A stretch of 64,000 nt of DNA. Source: Nannochloris sp. 'desiccata'. Lineage: Eukaryota; Chlorophyta; Trebouxiophyceae; Chlorellales; Chlorellaceae. Both the position numbers and the translations under genes were made by a program. The stretch's first letter is position 1. The number at the start of each line of letters is the position of its first letter. This document shows, piece by piece, positions 43,000 to 54,579 of this stretch. The DNA is taken from NCBI GenBank assembly GCA_019044685.2, contig JAGTXX020000002.1, positions 62,001 to 126,000 of the forward strand, written 5' to 3'. Under the pieces are notes generated by a model. The model did not search any database, was not told the origin of the DNA, and saw nothing but the letters and a program-made list of their open reading frames with translations.

Positions 43000-45888
43000 T
43001 CACCATTCATCTTCTTCATCTGAAGCATAATACCCTTTCCAATGCTTTTCTTCCGCTTGAGCGCCTGTTTCTGGACCGAGAGCACCACCAGTCGTACTAG
43101 GCATTATCTTGCTACCCTTACTACCTCCACCACTTTTTAACATTCGTATCTCATACATTGCTTGATCAGCTACATCATTTCTCCCATTACTTAATGCACA
43201 ACCCCTCAGTACCATCCACGTGAGACTATCTGGTTGCATTGCTTTGTTCTTCATTTCCTCAATAACATCAAGAGCAGCATTGACACCACCACGGACACAT
43301 TCTGCACGGAGTAGTGCGTTGTACACCCTGGTACAGGGCTTTAATAAAATGGAACTGGGTACTCGTTCATGTTGCTCTTGCATGTGTGCAAGTAACCGGC
43401 GGGCGAGTGTTGGTTTTAGTAGTTGGTGGTGTTGATTGTGGTGTGATGATTGCCCAGTAATAGGGCTAGTAGCACATGCTCCAATTAAAGCAGCATATGT
43501 CTCTGAGTCGGGGCAATGACCAGATTTAGGCAGGTGTTTTAGTAGTTGAATAATGAGGTCTACTCGACCAGCTCGGCTAAGTTGAGGTATACCGGCATTA
43601 AGAGCACGAGGTGCGAAGAAATTAGCAGTAGTGTTAGTGCTTTTGTTAGCAGTAGTCGCTGTAGAAAGGGCTTGAAGAAGCTCGGTTTCAATTTTTAGAT
43701 AACCATTTTGGGGTTTTGGCGGCAGTGCATGGTGAACACTTCCTGGTGATACTTGTAGTGGTGTTGGTGAGCCTCCTGGTGCATTTGGAGTAGCTAGTAT
43801 TCTATCGTTCTTTCTTGTAGTACTATTAGAAGAAAAAAACACGTGTTTATAGATATACTCATCAGCGAGGAGACTCCACACCAGGGCAGTGTGGTGGAGG
43901 GCACCGTGTGCTTTGACCAGCGCAGCACGCATAGCAGGCGAAGGAAATTTCACTATATTCTTCTTCATGTGTTGTTCTACTTGATGTAGCACATCCATGG
44001 CAATTTTTTTAGCTTCTGTGCCAGAATTAGCGCCGCTGTCAGCAGCAGGATGCTCAACATCACTACCACCTCCACTGAGAGCATCGATGCTCTCCATAAC
44101 AGAAGTATGTTTTCTGAGCGCAGTCGCTATCCCTTCAAAGCACGCAATGTAAGTACTCTCATCAGTAATGCCATCTCCTTGTTGTTCAACCATCACTTGG
44201 AAAGTTTGACCAAGCCCGCTAAGATCACCAATCCCAGCATGTGCTCTCAGCACAGCATTCCACGCAGCACAATCTGGATTTTTTATAGAATTAAATACAG
44301 TATGAGCACCTTCTAGATCACCTTCTGTAGCATATGCTTCTATCAATAGAGTGTATGTAGCAGAAGTTGGATGCAGACCAAGAGCTTTCATTTCAGCTAC
44401 ACCTTCCTACACAAATTTTGCAACATACAGCAGAAACGCAGAAAATAAAGCTTATTAGAACATATATATTATTTTTAGATACATTCCAGCTAAAGAAGGG
44501 ATAGGTAAAAGCCAGATATAATAAAAAAAATTGCCGACGTTTCATAAAAAACATGATGCACATAGAATATTTCAACTTACATGGATTGGCTGAGGCCCTT
44601 CACCTCTCTTCACCGCTGCCTTGAGCAATGCATTGTATGTAATAACATCAGGAGGGAGTCCTCTAGAAGTCATTAAAGCTACCATTTTACGCAAATAGTG
44701 CCATTGATGCGATGATACAGCAGCGTGAAGAACAGCATTGCATGCGGAGCGGAGGTTATCTAGAGGTGCTGCTGTTTGCCGACCCCCTGAAGCAGTGGTT
44801 CCTTTATTATTATTTCTACTAGCCAATTGATGGTCGTCAGTTCTCCCAATTTCAAGTTCAATAGATAAATGCAGTTCTTGTGGTAATAAGTGACCCAACA
44901 TATCCATGATTAATTCGCATTGGGCCATTGCCAAGGGAACATGACCTGCGGCAGCAAGGGCACCCGCGTAGGCTGCTGTAACCATTGTCTTTGACTCGGT
45001 CTTTCTTTGTACTAGCACCTCTTCGTCTAGTGATTCTTCTGATGCTGTTATTGTAGTGGCAGTGTCAATATTAGTAGCAGATCTTTTGAAATTTCCACTA
45101 GCTTCCAAGCTACTAAGAGCTGTAATTACTTCGTTTTCCCATAAACTCACAAGTTTTTCAACATCCCCCGATGCTCCAAACACTCTTAGCGCTTCGCAAT
45201 ACGATACGTTATCCATTTCTAAACCTCTTTTTTTCATAAACTCCCACATCTTGAGGCCTATAGTCGTATCATGTGCTGCAGCACAGGCACTCAGCACAGT
45301 ATTGCAGTGCATGATAGTGACTCTAGCAGCAGGTATGCCTTTAATATGTTGAAATGCAGCTTGTCGTTGTCCTGCTGCGCAAAGCGCTTTTAATACACTG
45401 CCCTGGGCGACTCTCCCTACAGGCACACCGCGTTTCCACATGGTTGAGAGAATACGTTGTGCTTGGCGAGCTTCTGCAGCTGCTGCGCAGGCTTTCAAGG
45501 CGCAATCGTAGGTCATTGCAGCAGAGCGGGGGTCGGTTTTGCTTGCAGGTTTTATTATGCGGTCATCTCCTTCAGAGTAGAGAGATAATACTTGATCATA
45601 ATGCCGTGAAGAGTAAGCAGACTGCATTTCAGAGCTTAACTGTGGTAGGGTGGTGATTCTCTTGTTGTTACTGGTAGGATGGAGATCTTCCCTCGCTATT
45701 GAAGCAAAGTACGAGGCGGAGGAGGTTGAGATAGCTCGATTAGAGTAGCCAATAAACGACAATAGTAAAGATAATGGGGAAAAGACTCTAAATGCAGGTT
45801 CGAGCTGAGCTCCTGCTGTTATTGTTGATTCTAAAGAACGTAGAACGCTGGTGGCTGTAGCAGATCCAAATGCCGTCGTCGCTCTCAT
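43000..45888 (-). CDS. Pentatricopeptide-repeat (PPR) protein, organelle-targeted
   Basis: RNA-binding helical-repeat protein for plastid or mitochondrial transcripts. Exons 45888-44581 and 44406-43000 (GTAAGT to GTGTAG, phase 0) give about 904 residues from the first ATG. The N terminus MRATTAFGSATATSVLRSL is a likely presequence. PPR units are visible, for example MTYDCALKACAAAAEARQAQ, IMHCNTVLSACAAAHDTTIG, DVITYNALLKAAVKRGEGPQ, SATYTLLIEAYATEGDLEGA, CAAWNAVLRAHAGIGDLSGL and TRVYNALLRAECVRGGVNAA. The splice falls inside one unit and restores its length. No DYW, SMR or E domain follows; the C terminus is acidic (YYASDEEDEW). P-type, role in RNA stability or processing inferred. The target RNA cannot be predicted from here. 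Confidence 0.88.
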
Positions 45889-46372
45889 TTGAAATGAGGT
45901 TAGTAACACCAACACCAATGCTTGGGTAACTGCCCACTAAATTATGGTGTCGATGCAATATTCAGAATTTATTTCCAATGCTAGCAGCCGCAAAAGAACT
46001 TGTTCAGGGGCGAATGTATGACTTGATTGCTCGACATGCTTTAAACTTTAGAAGAGGCAAGCATATTTATTGGAGCTTTAGGGCTGTCATCGTATCATAT
46101 TGCCGCCTGAACGTGGTTTAATGTGTAAGAATTTGGTTACAATTTGATTTTAATTCAGACTCTGCAATGGATTAAGCCCATTTCGCCTCGTTCGACTCAT
46201 TTCGCCGTTTCTTTGTATGCGCTCGACAGCAACTTTTGCTGATGGTAGCCTGCTTTGAGCCCCCTTCCCAAGCTATTTTGAAGAATAGCTGCTTGAATAC
46301 GCAGCGCATAAGGTCGTAGCGGACGTTCAAGGCCTTTTAGATCTCTTATATAGTTGAAACACAGCGACAACA
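45889..46372. promoter_or_regulatory. Divergent intergenic region PPR gene / RPT6
   Basis: 484 bases that hold both promoters. A TATA-like TCTTATATAG lies about 25 bases before the RPT6 start. No ORF or RNA gene was recognised. Confidence 0.4.
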
Positions 46373-47746
46373 ATGGGAGTGCAGGCCACAGGCGAGGGCC
46401 TGAGGGCATATTACAAGGGGAAAATAGAGGACTTAGAAATCCAAATCAGGGACAAGCAGCACAACCTCTGGCGCATGGAAGCGCAGCGTAATGATCTCAA
46501 CTTGAAAGGTAAATATTTTAAGAAGGGCTATATTGCTGTTTTGAGCTATAAGCTGAGAGATAAGTGGATTGAATGTACCGTTTAGTTGCTACTTCGCAGC
46601 TCGGTGGCTGGTTTGACTCTCTGATCTTGCTAATGATCAAACTTCAATCATTTCATGTTGCCCTTCTCTTCTCTAAACAACTTTGCAGTTAGGATGCTTC
46701 GTGAAGAGCTGCAGCTCCTTCAAGAGCCTGGTTCTTATGTCGGCGAGGTTGTCAAACTCATGGGCAAGAACAAAGTCCTCGTCAAAATCAACCCAGAGGG
46801 CAAATATGTCGTTGACATTGACAAGGAGATTGATATTGGCAAACTCACTGTTGGTGCTCGTGTCGCCCTTCGCAATGACTCATATGCTCTCCACGTATGC
46901 TTACCTACCAAAGTAGACCCTCTCGTCAGTTTGATGAAGGTAGAAAAGGTCCCTGATTCTACGTATGACATGGTTGGTGGCCTTGATCAACAGATAAAAG
47001 AAATTAAAGAAGTGATCGAGTTACCTCTCAAACATCCCGAACTCTTTGATTCTCTTGGTATCGCTCAACCGAAAGGTGTACTTTTATATGGCCCTCCTGG
47101 TACGGGTAAAACGCTTTTAGCTCGTGCTGTTGCTCATCACACAGATTGCACTTTCATTCGAGTCTCTGGTGGTGAATTGGTGCAAAAATATATTGGTGAA
47201 GGTTCACGTATGGTTCGTGAGCTCTTCGTTATGGCACGTGAACACGCCCCTTCTATCATTTTTATGGATGAGGTCGATAGCATCGGGTCTGCACGTAGTG
47301 AAGGTGGTTCCTCAGGTGGTGATTCTGAAGTACAGCGTACAATGCTTGAATTACTTAATCAGCTTGATGGATTTGAAGCCACCAACAAAATCAAGGTTCT
47401 AATGGCAACCAATCGTATCGATATTTTGGATGCTGCGTTACTCCGCCCTGGTCGTATCGATAGAAAAATTGAATTTCCCAATCCTAACGAAAACTCCCGT
47501 CAAGAAATCTTAAAGATCCACTCTCGGAGAATGAATTTAATGCGTGGCATTGATTTGAAAAAAATTGCAGATCAAATGCCAGGTGCAAGTGGTGCTGAAT
47601 TAAAGGCATGTTGTACTGAAGCAGGTATGTTTGCACTGCGTGAAAGACGTGTGCATGTCACTCAAGAGGATTTTGAAATGGCGGTGTCCAAGGTAATGAA
47701 GAAGGACACCGATAAGAACATCAGTTTGAAGCGATTGTGGAAGTAG
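46373..47746 (+). CDS. RPT6: 26S proteasome regulatory ATPase RPT6
   Basis: One of six AAA ATPases at the base of the 19S cap, which unfold substrates and open the 20S gate. Exons 46373-46508 and 46689-47746 (GTAAAT to TTGCAG, phase 1) give 397 residues. N-terminal coiled coil ([20 protein letters not shown]) followed by the OB part [20 protein letters not shown] and [17 protein letters not shown]. Walker A GPPGTGKT at about 180-187, Walker B IIFMDE at about 235-240, the sensor region [20 protein letters not shown] with the two arginine fingers, and a C-terminal lid ending LKRLWK. The N-terminal wording and this end match RPT6/PSMC5 rather than the other five subunits, including those with an HbYX tail. 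Confidence 0.97.
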
Positions 47747-47957
47747 AAAGAATGTATATTTGCATAGTATACTATGCTAGAGTTTATTATGATATCAGTA
47801 CAAGATGCATATGGATTGTGTGGTTTATTAAAGCTGTATGTTTGGCTGATGGTTACTCGCCTGTACGATGTAAAAAATACTAGCATGGAAATTGACGCTA
47901 AGGGCATTTACATTACACAGAGCACGAAAGCAACATAGATATGTAATAATACGCCCT

Positions 47958-49562
47958 CTACTGAATACAACACTCCGAGGGGTCCATTCCACCACCACCA
48001 CCACCACCACCCATATTTGGTAATCCATCTGGTCCAAAAGTCACACCTGGTGCGAGTTCATCAATTATCTCTTGAGGAGGTTGACCACGTTGTTGCATCT
48101 GTAGAGAAGGATAGTCAGCAGTAATGGAGGTATTAGAGATTAGAGGAAGAAGGAAAATATTGAATATAATTAATAAGAATGTCAAGAAGACCGCGAGAAC
48201 GTTTGAGAGCGGTACCCTTTGATGATAATAAAATAAAATGTACATGTAATTACTACTGATAGAATTTAATTTCTACCTACCTCTTGTAATAAATCCATTA
48301 ATTTGGGGTAGTTTTCGGGATCTGTTTCATACATAGTACATATTTTCTGAATATATTCATACTGCTCTTCGTACTGCTTGTACTTTTCAACATCTAAACT
48401 TGACTTATTAGCGGCAAGCCATTCCGGATATTTATTACCAATGTCTTTCATCGGTTGATGGAGAACATCTTTCGATAGGAGTTGATGCATTATAGTGTCG
48501 ACAAGAGACGCCATACCGGGGAATTCGTTACCACTGTTGGGCACACCACTACCGGATTCTAAACCGGCAGCAGCATTAACACCACCGCCACCAGCAGCCC
48601 CAAGGAGCTCAGGAGGTAACAACCCTTCTAAACCTTCCATCCCTTCCATGCCACGAAGCTGTGCAGCTAATTTCTCTAGTAAATCATTGGGGATATTTTC
48701 AAGGTCGCCTTCTTCGCCGCCTCCTTCTGCTCCAGAAAATGCAGCTTGATTGTGTGCTAAAGCTCTTAGAGTCTCTGCTAGCCCGGCACCGGCACCGGCA
48801 CCGGCACCGGCACTGACAGTTTCTTCTTGTTGCTGGGATGCTGCAGGGCCAGCGTCTTCACCTCCTAGACCACCTGGACCTATATTAGCTACATTAAATA
48901 AAATAAGAATAGGATTTAGTTGCTTAGAACTATACACTAGTGCAGAAATATATTTTAAAAAGACGGTGTGCAAACGACACAAAAAATGACAGGGGGAGAA
49001 AAAATAAAGTACTTACCTCGTGCGAGTTCCGCAAGGAGCTGGGAAAGACCTGCAGACATATCATTCAGTTCATCTTCATTATATTCATCGGTGCTAAGCT
49101 CTGCTGCTGACGCTTCTGGTGCTGGTTCAACTGAAGCTGGTGTCTTTTTCCGGCCGCCTCGCGCGCCAAGAGGATCAAAAGCAAGGTTGCTTTTTGAAGG
49201 CTTTGAAGATGAAGCTCTCGCAACTTCAATACTCTCTACGCCCGGGGGATTTGCTGGGGAGGGCGCTGGAGACGGGGGAAGTCTGGAAAAGGAAGAGAAA
49301 GCAAGTGCGAACTGACGGTAAGAGAGCCAGCAAGATGATTCGATTGATCACAGCTGTACTGGAAAATACCATGCTATTTACCTGGCAGGGATGCTTCCTT
49401 CAGTATCGAATGCCTCTAGGGCATCTGCAAAGGTGGAATAAAGGTCATTACGTTCTAAATACTTCCCAAAACGACAAACTGACCAAATGCAAAGTCACTA
49501 GTCTTACCGTCCAGCAGGGCATCGAGGTCATCCGAGGGCTTTTTTATATTGTCTGCAGTCAT
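47958..49562 (-). CDS. PEX19: Peroxin 19, peroxisomal membrane protein chaperone
   Basis: Cytosolic chaperone that delivers membrane proteins to peroxisomes via PEX3. Five exons: 49562-49508, 49424-49382, 49282-49017, 48888-48281 and 48098-47958, giving 370 residues. The start shows the PEX3-binding block DDLDALLDDALEAFD; then a Pro/Ser/Lys linker, NEDELNDMSAGLSQLLAELA, an Ala-Gly repeat, GDLENIPNDLLEKLAAQLRG and the helical cargo domain VDTIMHQLLSKDVLHQPMKD, YPEWLAANKSSLDVEKYKQY and YPKLMDLLQEMQQRGQPPQE, which follow the PEX19 C-terminal fold closely. The last residues are a Gly/Met run ending CCIQ, a CaaX box expected to be farnesylated. Open frames run upstream of the ATG, but only from GTG. 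Confidence 0.93.
48783..48813. repeat. Hexanucleotide tandem repeat (CCGGCA) within PEX19
   Basis: About five copies of a CCGGCA/TGCCGG unit in exon 4 of PEX19, encoding an Ala-Gly dipeptide run on the minus strand. It is likely length-variable between strains. Confidence 0.7.
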
Positions 49563-49888
49563 CTTGAGGTTATCAAGTGTGTCGTTCTTAAGGTAAGACC
49601 TTAAAAACGCAATAAATGCTTGGAAATTCGCGGTGGCCACGACAAATCATTGCGCGCGCTATCACCGTGTTCAAATTCCCCTGCTAAAGTTGAACTTGGC
49701 AGCGTGCATTGTCACTTTCGTTTTATTGCATCAACTATCCGAACAGATTGACCGCAAATAGGCAACGTGAGGGAGCAGAGAGCAACGAGCTTTTAAGAAA
49801 CATCCGTTAAGGTCTCACTTGGCAAGCGGCTCTAGCCCTCTTGTTTATATCCCATTACCTTATTAATCAGGGTTAAAAACTTGACGAC
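49563..49888. promoter_or_regulatory. Divergent intergenic region PEX19 / bZIP gene
   Basis: 326 bases with both promoters. No element could be named. Confidence 0.35.
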
Positions 49889-52443
49889 ATGGCCGGGCAT
49901 TCCCAAGGCACTTCGAGGAGGCCCCCTTCCATTCCAAATTTAAACTCTTCTCATCTCAACCATAAAAGCTGGGGATCAGATGACTGGCAACGCCTTTTAT
50001 CTATCCACTTTAGTGGTAAGTAGTATATGCGGTGCGAGGCTGCTGACTAGCCTGTTTTCTTTCGTTTTAGCTGGGTGACCTCTGGACGACCCTTGAGAGG
50101 TCATTGTCGCAGGTCCACATCAAAAATTCGAATAACACTCACATTCATCTCGGTTTATATCATCTTACTGCAGGTGGAGAGGAAGGTGCACCCCAAAGCG
50201 ATCCTTTGTTTAGGTTGACCTCTGATGGCACCATGCTCTCTGAACTGCTCTCAACTTTAGAAACAGGGGACCCTAATGCTCCTGGAGACCCCAATGCGCC
50301 TCTATTTAGTGACGACACCATCAATGCCATTCTTGGAGAGCAACTCCGTGAGACTGCAGCTCAAGTTGCCGTAGAGATGGGATACCAGCAAAATCAGCGG
50401 CCCTCCACAGCTGCTACTCGTGTTCCACAACATCAGCCTGCTGCTATCGATATGCAAACGGCTCTTAGTGGACATAGCACATCGTCAATGATGTCGCTAC
50501 AGGAAGTTACCGCTGCTATGCACTTGCAACACCAAGGCCAAACACAACCACTTCCACATGGCGGTGCAACAACTGCCACCATGGCAATGACTATGCCTGT
50601 ATCTGTATCTGTACAACAACAGCAAAGTCAACAGGGTCAACAGCAACAACAGCAGTATCTCACCCTTCTCGATGGTAAAATCTTACATCAAGCAGACGGA
50701 TCAGCAGTGCTTACTAGCGTTCCTTCAGGACAGCAACCTCTTGCTGTAGCAATGCCTGGCTCTGCTTCAATGCTTCAATATATCCCTGTATTAAATAGCC
50801 AAGTAGTCTCTGTACCGCAAATTCAAGCGCAGCCTACTTCTGTCCAACAGCAACAACAACAGCAACAGTTGGCGGCAATGGCAGCAGCAAGAACGTTAAG
50901 TGGTGGTGGTGGTCTTTCTGGTGATGGCTCTGGTGCAGTATTACCATCAACAAGCACAACTCCGCCTGCAACCACACCTACATCTGCGGCTGCAGCGAAC
51001 GCAGCTGTGTATACCAATGAGATTTCAACGACACAGCAACTTGTTGCAACCGCTGCTGCTCAGCAGCAATGGTTACAGCAAGAAGCAGCAAATGTTGCCT
51101 CTGCTGCGAATGCGACGAATGTGGCTATGAGGGAAGCTACAACTGCTATGGCTGACATGTTTCAGCAAAATACTTTTAACAACAATAGTATCAACGCAAG
51201 TGGTGGAGTTCTAATGCCAGGACAAACTTCACCAAGAACATTGGCAATGCCACCACCACCACCACGCGCCCCTCGTCGTTCTCTCGATGCTGTTAATGCC
51301 GCTGTTAATACGGCAATTACTACCACGATGCCGCTTCAGCCACCCTCGTTGACTCCTCAACTGCGCCCTGCAACGACAGAGCCCTTCCCCAAGAGCCTCG
51401 CTTCTGCAGTGTTGGCAGCAGCACAAGAAGGAAATGACTTTAATCAACAGCAGCAAGCTACTGCTGCTTTTGCGAATGTCGAAGCACCAGCGCCAGCACA
51501 AACACAACCTGCACCGCTCCTCCGTCCTGCTGCAGTGTCTGGAGAGATTCCTGAAGATGGCCAGCTGCCTCGTAAGCCAAGTCACAAGAGAGAACGCAGT
51601 CTGCGTTCCGCATGTCCCTCAACTGCAGATCCTACCACCGCACCAACAATCAAGTGTGCTAAAGGTCACATCAACGGTGATAATGACATTGACGGTGGTG
51701 GTGATGTATTAGGCATCTCTCCTGATAGTTGTATTCTGACAGCTGGTGTTGCTGCGTCTACAGGAGGCAGTTCAGGCGATGTATCTCCATTAAATGGAGT
51801 ATATGCTCAAGAAAATGCTATGCCTGAACCTCCATTAGATCCTCGCCAACAAAACGTATCCCAACAACCACAGCAGCAGCAGCCTTCTGCTTCGGCGCCT
51901 GAATCGACTACCACTACAGCTGACGAGAATAATTCTGCTGATGGTAATGGTGCTACCGCTGCAGGTTCTTTTGAGGTAGATGACGATGTCATGGCGTTAA
52001 TGCAAGCTGCGTTAGCACCAAAAGCAGGAGGAAAAAGACGAGGTCGACCTCCTGGTAGTCGATCTGCAACTATGGCATCATCTGGCGCTGTTGCAGGAGC
52101 AAGCGAACCTCGAGAGCCTACTGATGCTGAAATTTTGGAGTCTTTATTAAAGGAAGACCCCACACGACGACAGCTTCCTGTAGACGAGATTAAAAAACTC
52201 GTTAGAAAGGAGAAGAATAGAATCTCAGCTGCTATCTCACGAACCCGCACAGCCAATTATACAGCTGCTCTGGAAAGTAGAGTGAAAGCTTTGCAAGCAG
52301 AACAAGCTGAGTTATCTGGATGGCTGCAAGCACCACCTCAAGCATTGCCGCATAGAGTGTTACTGGTAGGTCCTGCTGCTGCAGGGGCTGTGGTAGCTGA
52401 TGCCCAACCTGGGCGTCCACCTATTCGCCACTTGAGTCTTTAA
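49889..52443 (+). CDS. bZIP transcription factor with AT-hook
   Basis: Exons 49889-50015 and 50174-52443 (GTAAGT to CTGCAG, phase 1) give 798 residues; the two nearer acceptors in the gap would run into stops. The first 60 residues include WGSDDWQRLLSIHFSG joined to GEEGAPQSDPLFRL. The long middle is Gln/Ala/Thr/Ser-rich with glutamine runs, as in activation regions. Near the C terminus an AT-hook (KRRGRPPGSRS) precedes the bZIP: VRKEKNRISAAISRTRTANY followed by TAALESRVKALQAEQAEL. The basic region fits Asn-x7-Arg, then nine residues to the first Leu and heptad Leu twice more. The zipper is short (three heptads) and is followed by a Pro-rich tail, so stable homodimers are doubtful. Confidence 0.85.
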
Positions 52444-53668
52444 AGTATGATACTACTTGGTAGTAGATAAAGTAGTAGATAATTATACTGGTTTTGGTTG
52501 CAGATTTCGTTAAGTACATAGTAGTATTTGTTTGTTTAAAATACTGTTTACCTTCACTTGACCTCTCTTCCTTTACTATGTCGCCTTCTTTCTTTCTTTC
52601 TTTCTTTCTTCTTCCCAAACTGTTTTTCTTCTTTGTATGCCACCATCCCCGCCCTATACCCCACTCTCTCCACCTGGTTTTTCCCCCATCCGAAATACCC
52701 ACCCACCCAAGATATTCTTTTTGTTCTTTTCCCTTTTCTTGCACATGACGATACTTAAATAACAAGTATAAAAAGGTATAAATATCATATAATAACCAGG
52801 TTTTCTATTATATCAGTACTTATATAGCTACTGTTTTTCCTTCTCTTAATGTTCTACTCTCTACCTGCGGCTTGCTCGTTTAATTTCGTAAAAATCTTGT
52901 TCTCTATTATAAGGCTAAACGCCACCTTTTTCTTTAGTTTTATTTTCCAGCTCTCCTTGTTCCGTTGTTTTCTTTTACCTTGTTTGTTTGGCTGGTCCGA
53001 CGCTAATTTTCTTTCTTCTCCAGTAGAATAACAGCAGCGTAGTAGATTTAACTGCAGAAAATTCCCCAATATCAAGGCATGAAGGCACCCATTTCGCAAT
53101 TCTTTTTTTGTTTCCTAAAGTTTCCTAAAATATTTTCCGCTTGCCGCTTTTGTTCTTTTCATCGCTTCTTCTACACATGTTATTTCAGCTTTATAAATGC
53201 CATCTTCTCCCATTTGTGGGATTTTTTACTAAATATGCATGCTCTGTCCTCTCTCTTTTGTGTTTCCCCCCTATCCCGTTCCTTCTTAAGTAAAATCATT
53301 CAGATTGTATTTTGGTGTGGGGCTTTCCCGTCAATTTTGTTCTTTATAAGCTAAGAACAGTTTTCAAGGATTCTTTACCCCGTCAAGATACAAATTTGTA
53401 CGCTTCAGATGTATTCACTCGTCTCTCTTTCTTGTAATCAAGACTTACAATATAAAATTAGAGAAGCACTTGGAAAAGCAATGAGCGGTGAGTGACCGGC
53501 TGCAGGCGCAACACATTCTGTGTATCATTGCTGCCCTTGTAAAGGTCATTTAATGTAATACATAAATATTGATTTGTATTGGATGCATCATTTGTTCCAA
53601 GTCTTCAAATTTAACTTCTATCATCCTTGTTCGCCAACACGTTATTTGAAAGGTGATCATTACTAAAC
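52444..53668. other. Pyrimidine-rich intergenic region
   Basis: 1225 bases between two plus-strand genes. From about 52540 to 53360 the plus strand is strongly T- and C-rich, with runs of T, a TTTC microsatellite (52586-52610) and few purine tracts. No conserved ORF or RNA gene was found; the open frames here are products of the skewed composition. It probably holds the bZIP 3' UTR and the VPS28 promoter. Confidence 0.4.
52586..52610. repeat. (TTTC)n microsatellite
   Basis: About six tandem TTTC units within the pyrimidine-rich spacer. Confidence 0.8.
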
Positions 53669-54430
53669 ATGAATTCGAGCGAGGACTTGGAGGGACTGAT
53701 GAGGAAATACTCTGGTAGTAAAACTGAAAGGGATATGATGGAATATTACACAGGTTGGTGACATTTCCTGGTCTTATTCTCTACACTTGTGGTGTGATCG
53801 AGTTGATCTTGAAAACTAATCCCTTCTCTCTGCCCACACCTTTCTCCAGAGCTCTATGCATGCCTGCAAACATTACAAAAGCTAGAACGAGCATATTCCC
53901 GCGGCGTCTTCTCCACCCCAGACGATAAGAACGCCTACGAAATAGAATGCAAATCTCTCATCGCTCAGTGCCGTTCCAACCACGACTGCATTCGGGACCT
54001 TTTCCCAGAGATTGAAAAGTTCGTAGACACCTATAAAATGGGATGTAAACTTGCTGTTATTAGACTGAAACGTGGGTTACCTGCTACTTTAGAACATTTC
54101 GACGGTGGTGCCAATGCTGCAGATCGCCGATCAGCTCGTGATGTTACAGACGCAACAGAAGCCATTATTAGTTTAATGAATAATTTAGCTATAGAACGAA
54201 GAATAGAAGTCGATGAAATTAAAGACCCATTGATGTATGCTCTGAATTCGTTGAGGAAAGTGGATTATTTGGTGCCAAAGTTAATTGGAAGAGAAAAAAT
54301 GGTGGCGTGGTCGGCAAAAATTTCAGGGATGAAGGTTGTAGATGCATTAAGTGATGCAGAGAGAAGGGAATTTTTATCGGATGTGAATGGTATGTACACT
54401 GAATTCAAATATGAAATAGATAAGATGTAG
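53669..54430 (+). CDS. VPS28: ESCRT-I subunit VPS28
   Basis: Part of the ESCRT-I complex that sorts ubiquitinated membrane proteins into multivesicular endosomes. Exons 53669-53753 and 53850-54430 (GTTGGT to CTCCAG, phase 1) give 221 residues, the typical length. The N-terminal helices that pack on VPS23/VPS37 read YYTELYACLQTLQKLERAYS, then YEIECKSLIAQCRSNHDCIR and FPEIEKFVDTYKMGCKLAVI. The C-terminal four-helix bundle that links to ESCRT-II/VPS20 reads VTDATEAIISLMNNLAIERR, YALNSLRKVDYLVPKLIGRE and FLSDVNGMYTEFKYEIDKM. All expected blocks are present and in order. Confidence 0.95.
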
Positions 54431-54579
54431 AAGTATGGATAGTTTATTTGATAAATAGAGTATTATGAAGTCTTCATGCTGAGCCCGCTATCGACGAGGA
54501 GCAGAGAGCACCCTGAGGTAGAAGGAGACAAATCCGAAAAGCATCCACGTTTTACTATTGCAAAATATGCAAAGAAAAC

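Noticed and set aside
45889..45918. Ten extra N-terminal residues for the PPR protein
   Set aside because: The codon at 45918 is TTG; the first ATG is 45888.
49563..49640. N-terminal extension of PEX19 beginning ATANFQAFIAFLRSYLKN
   Set aside because: It would start with GTG; the first ATG (49562) gives the normal PEX19 start.
52849..53354. Several Phe/Leu/Ser-rich open frames on the plus strand
   Set aside because: They arise from the T/C-rich composition and give membrane-like but featureless peptides.
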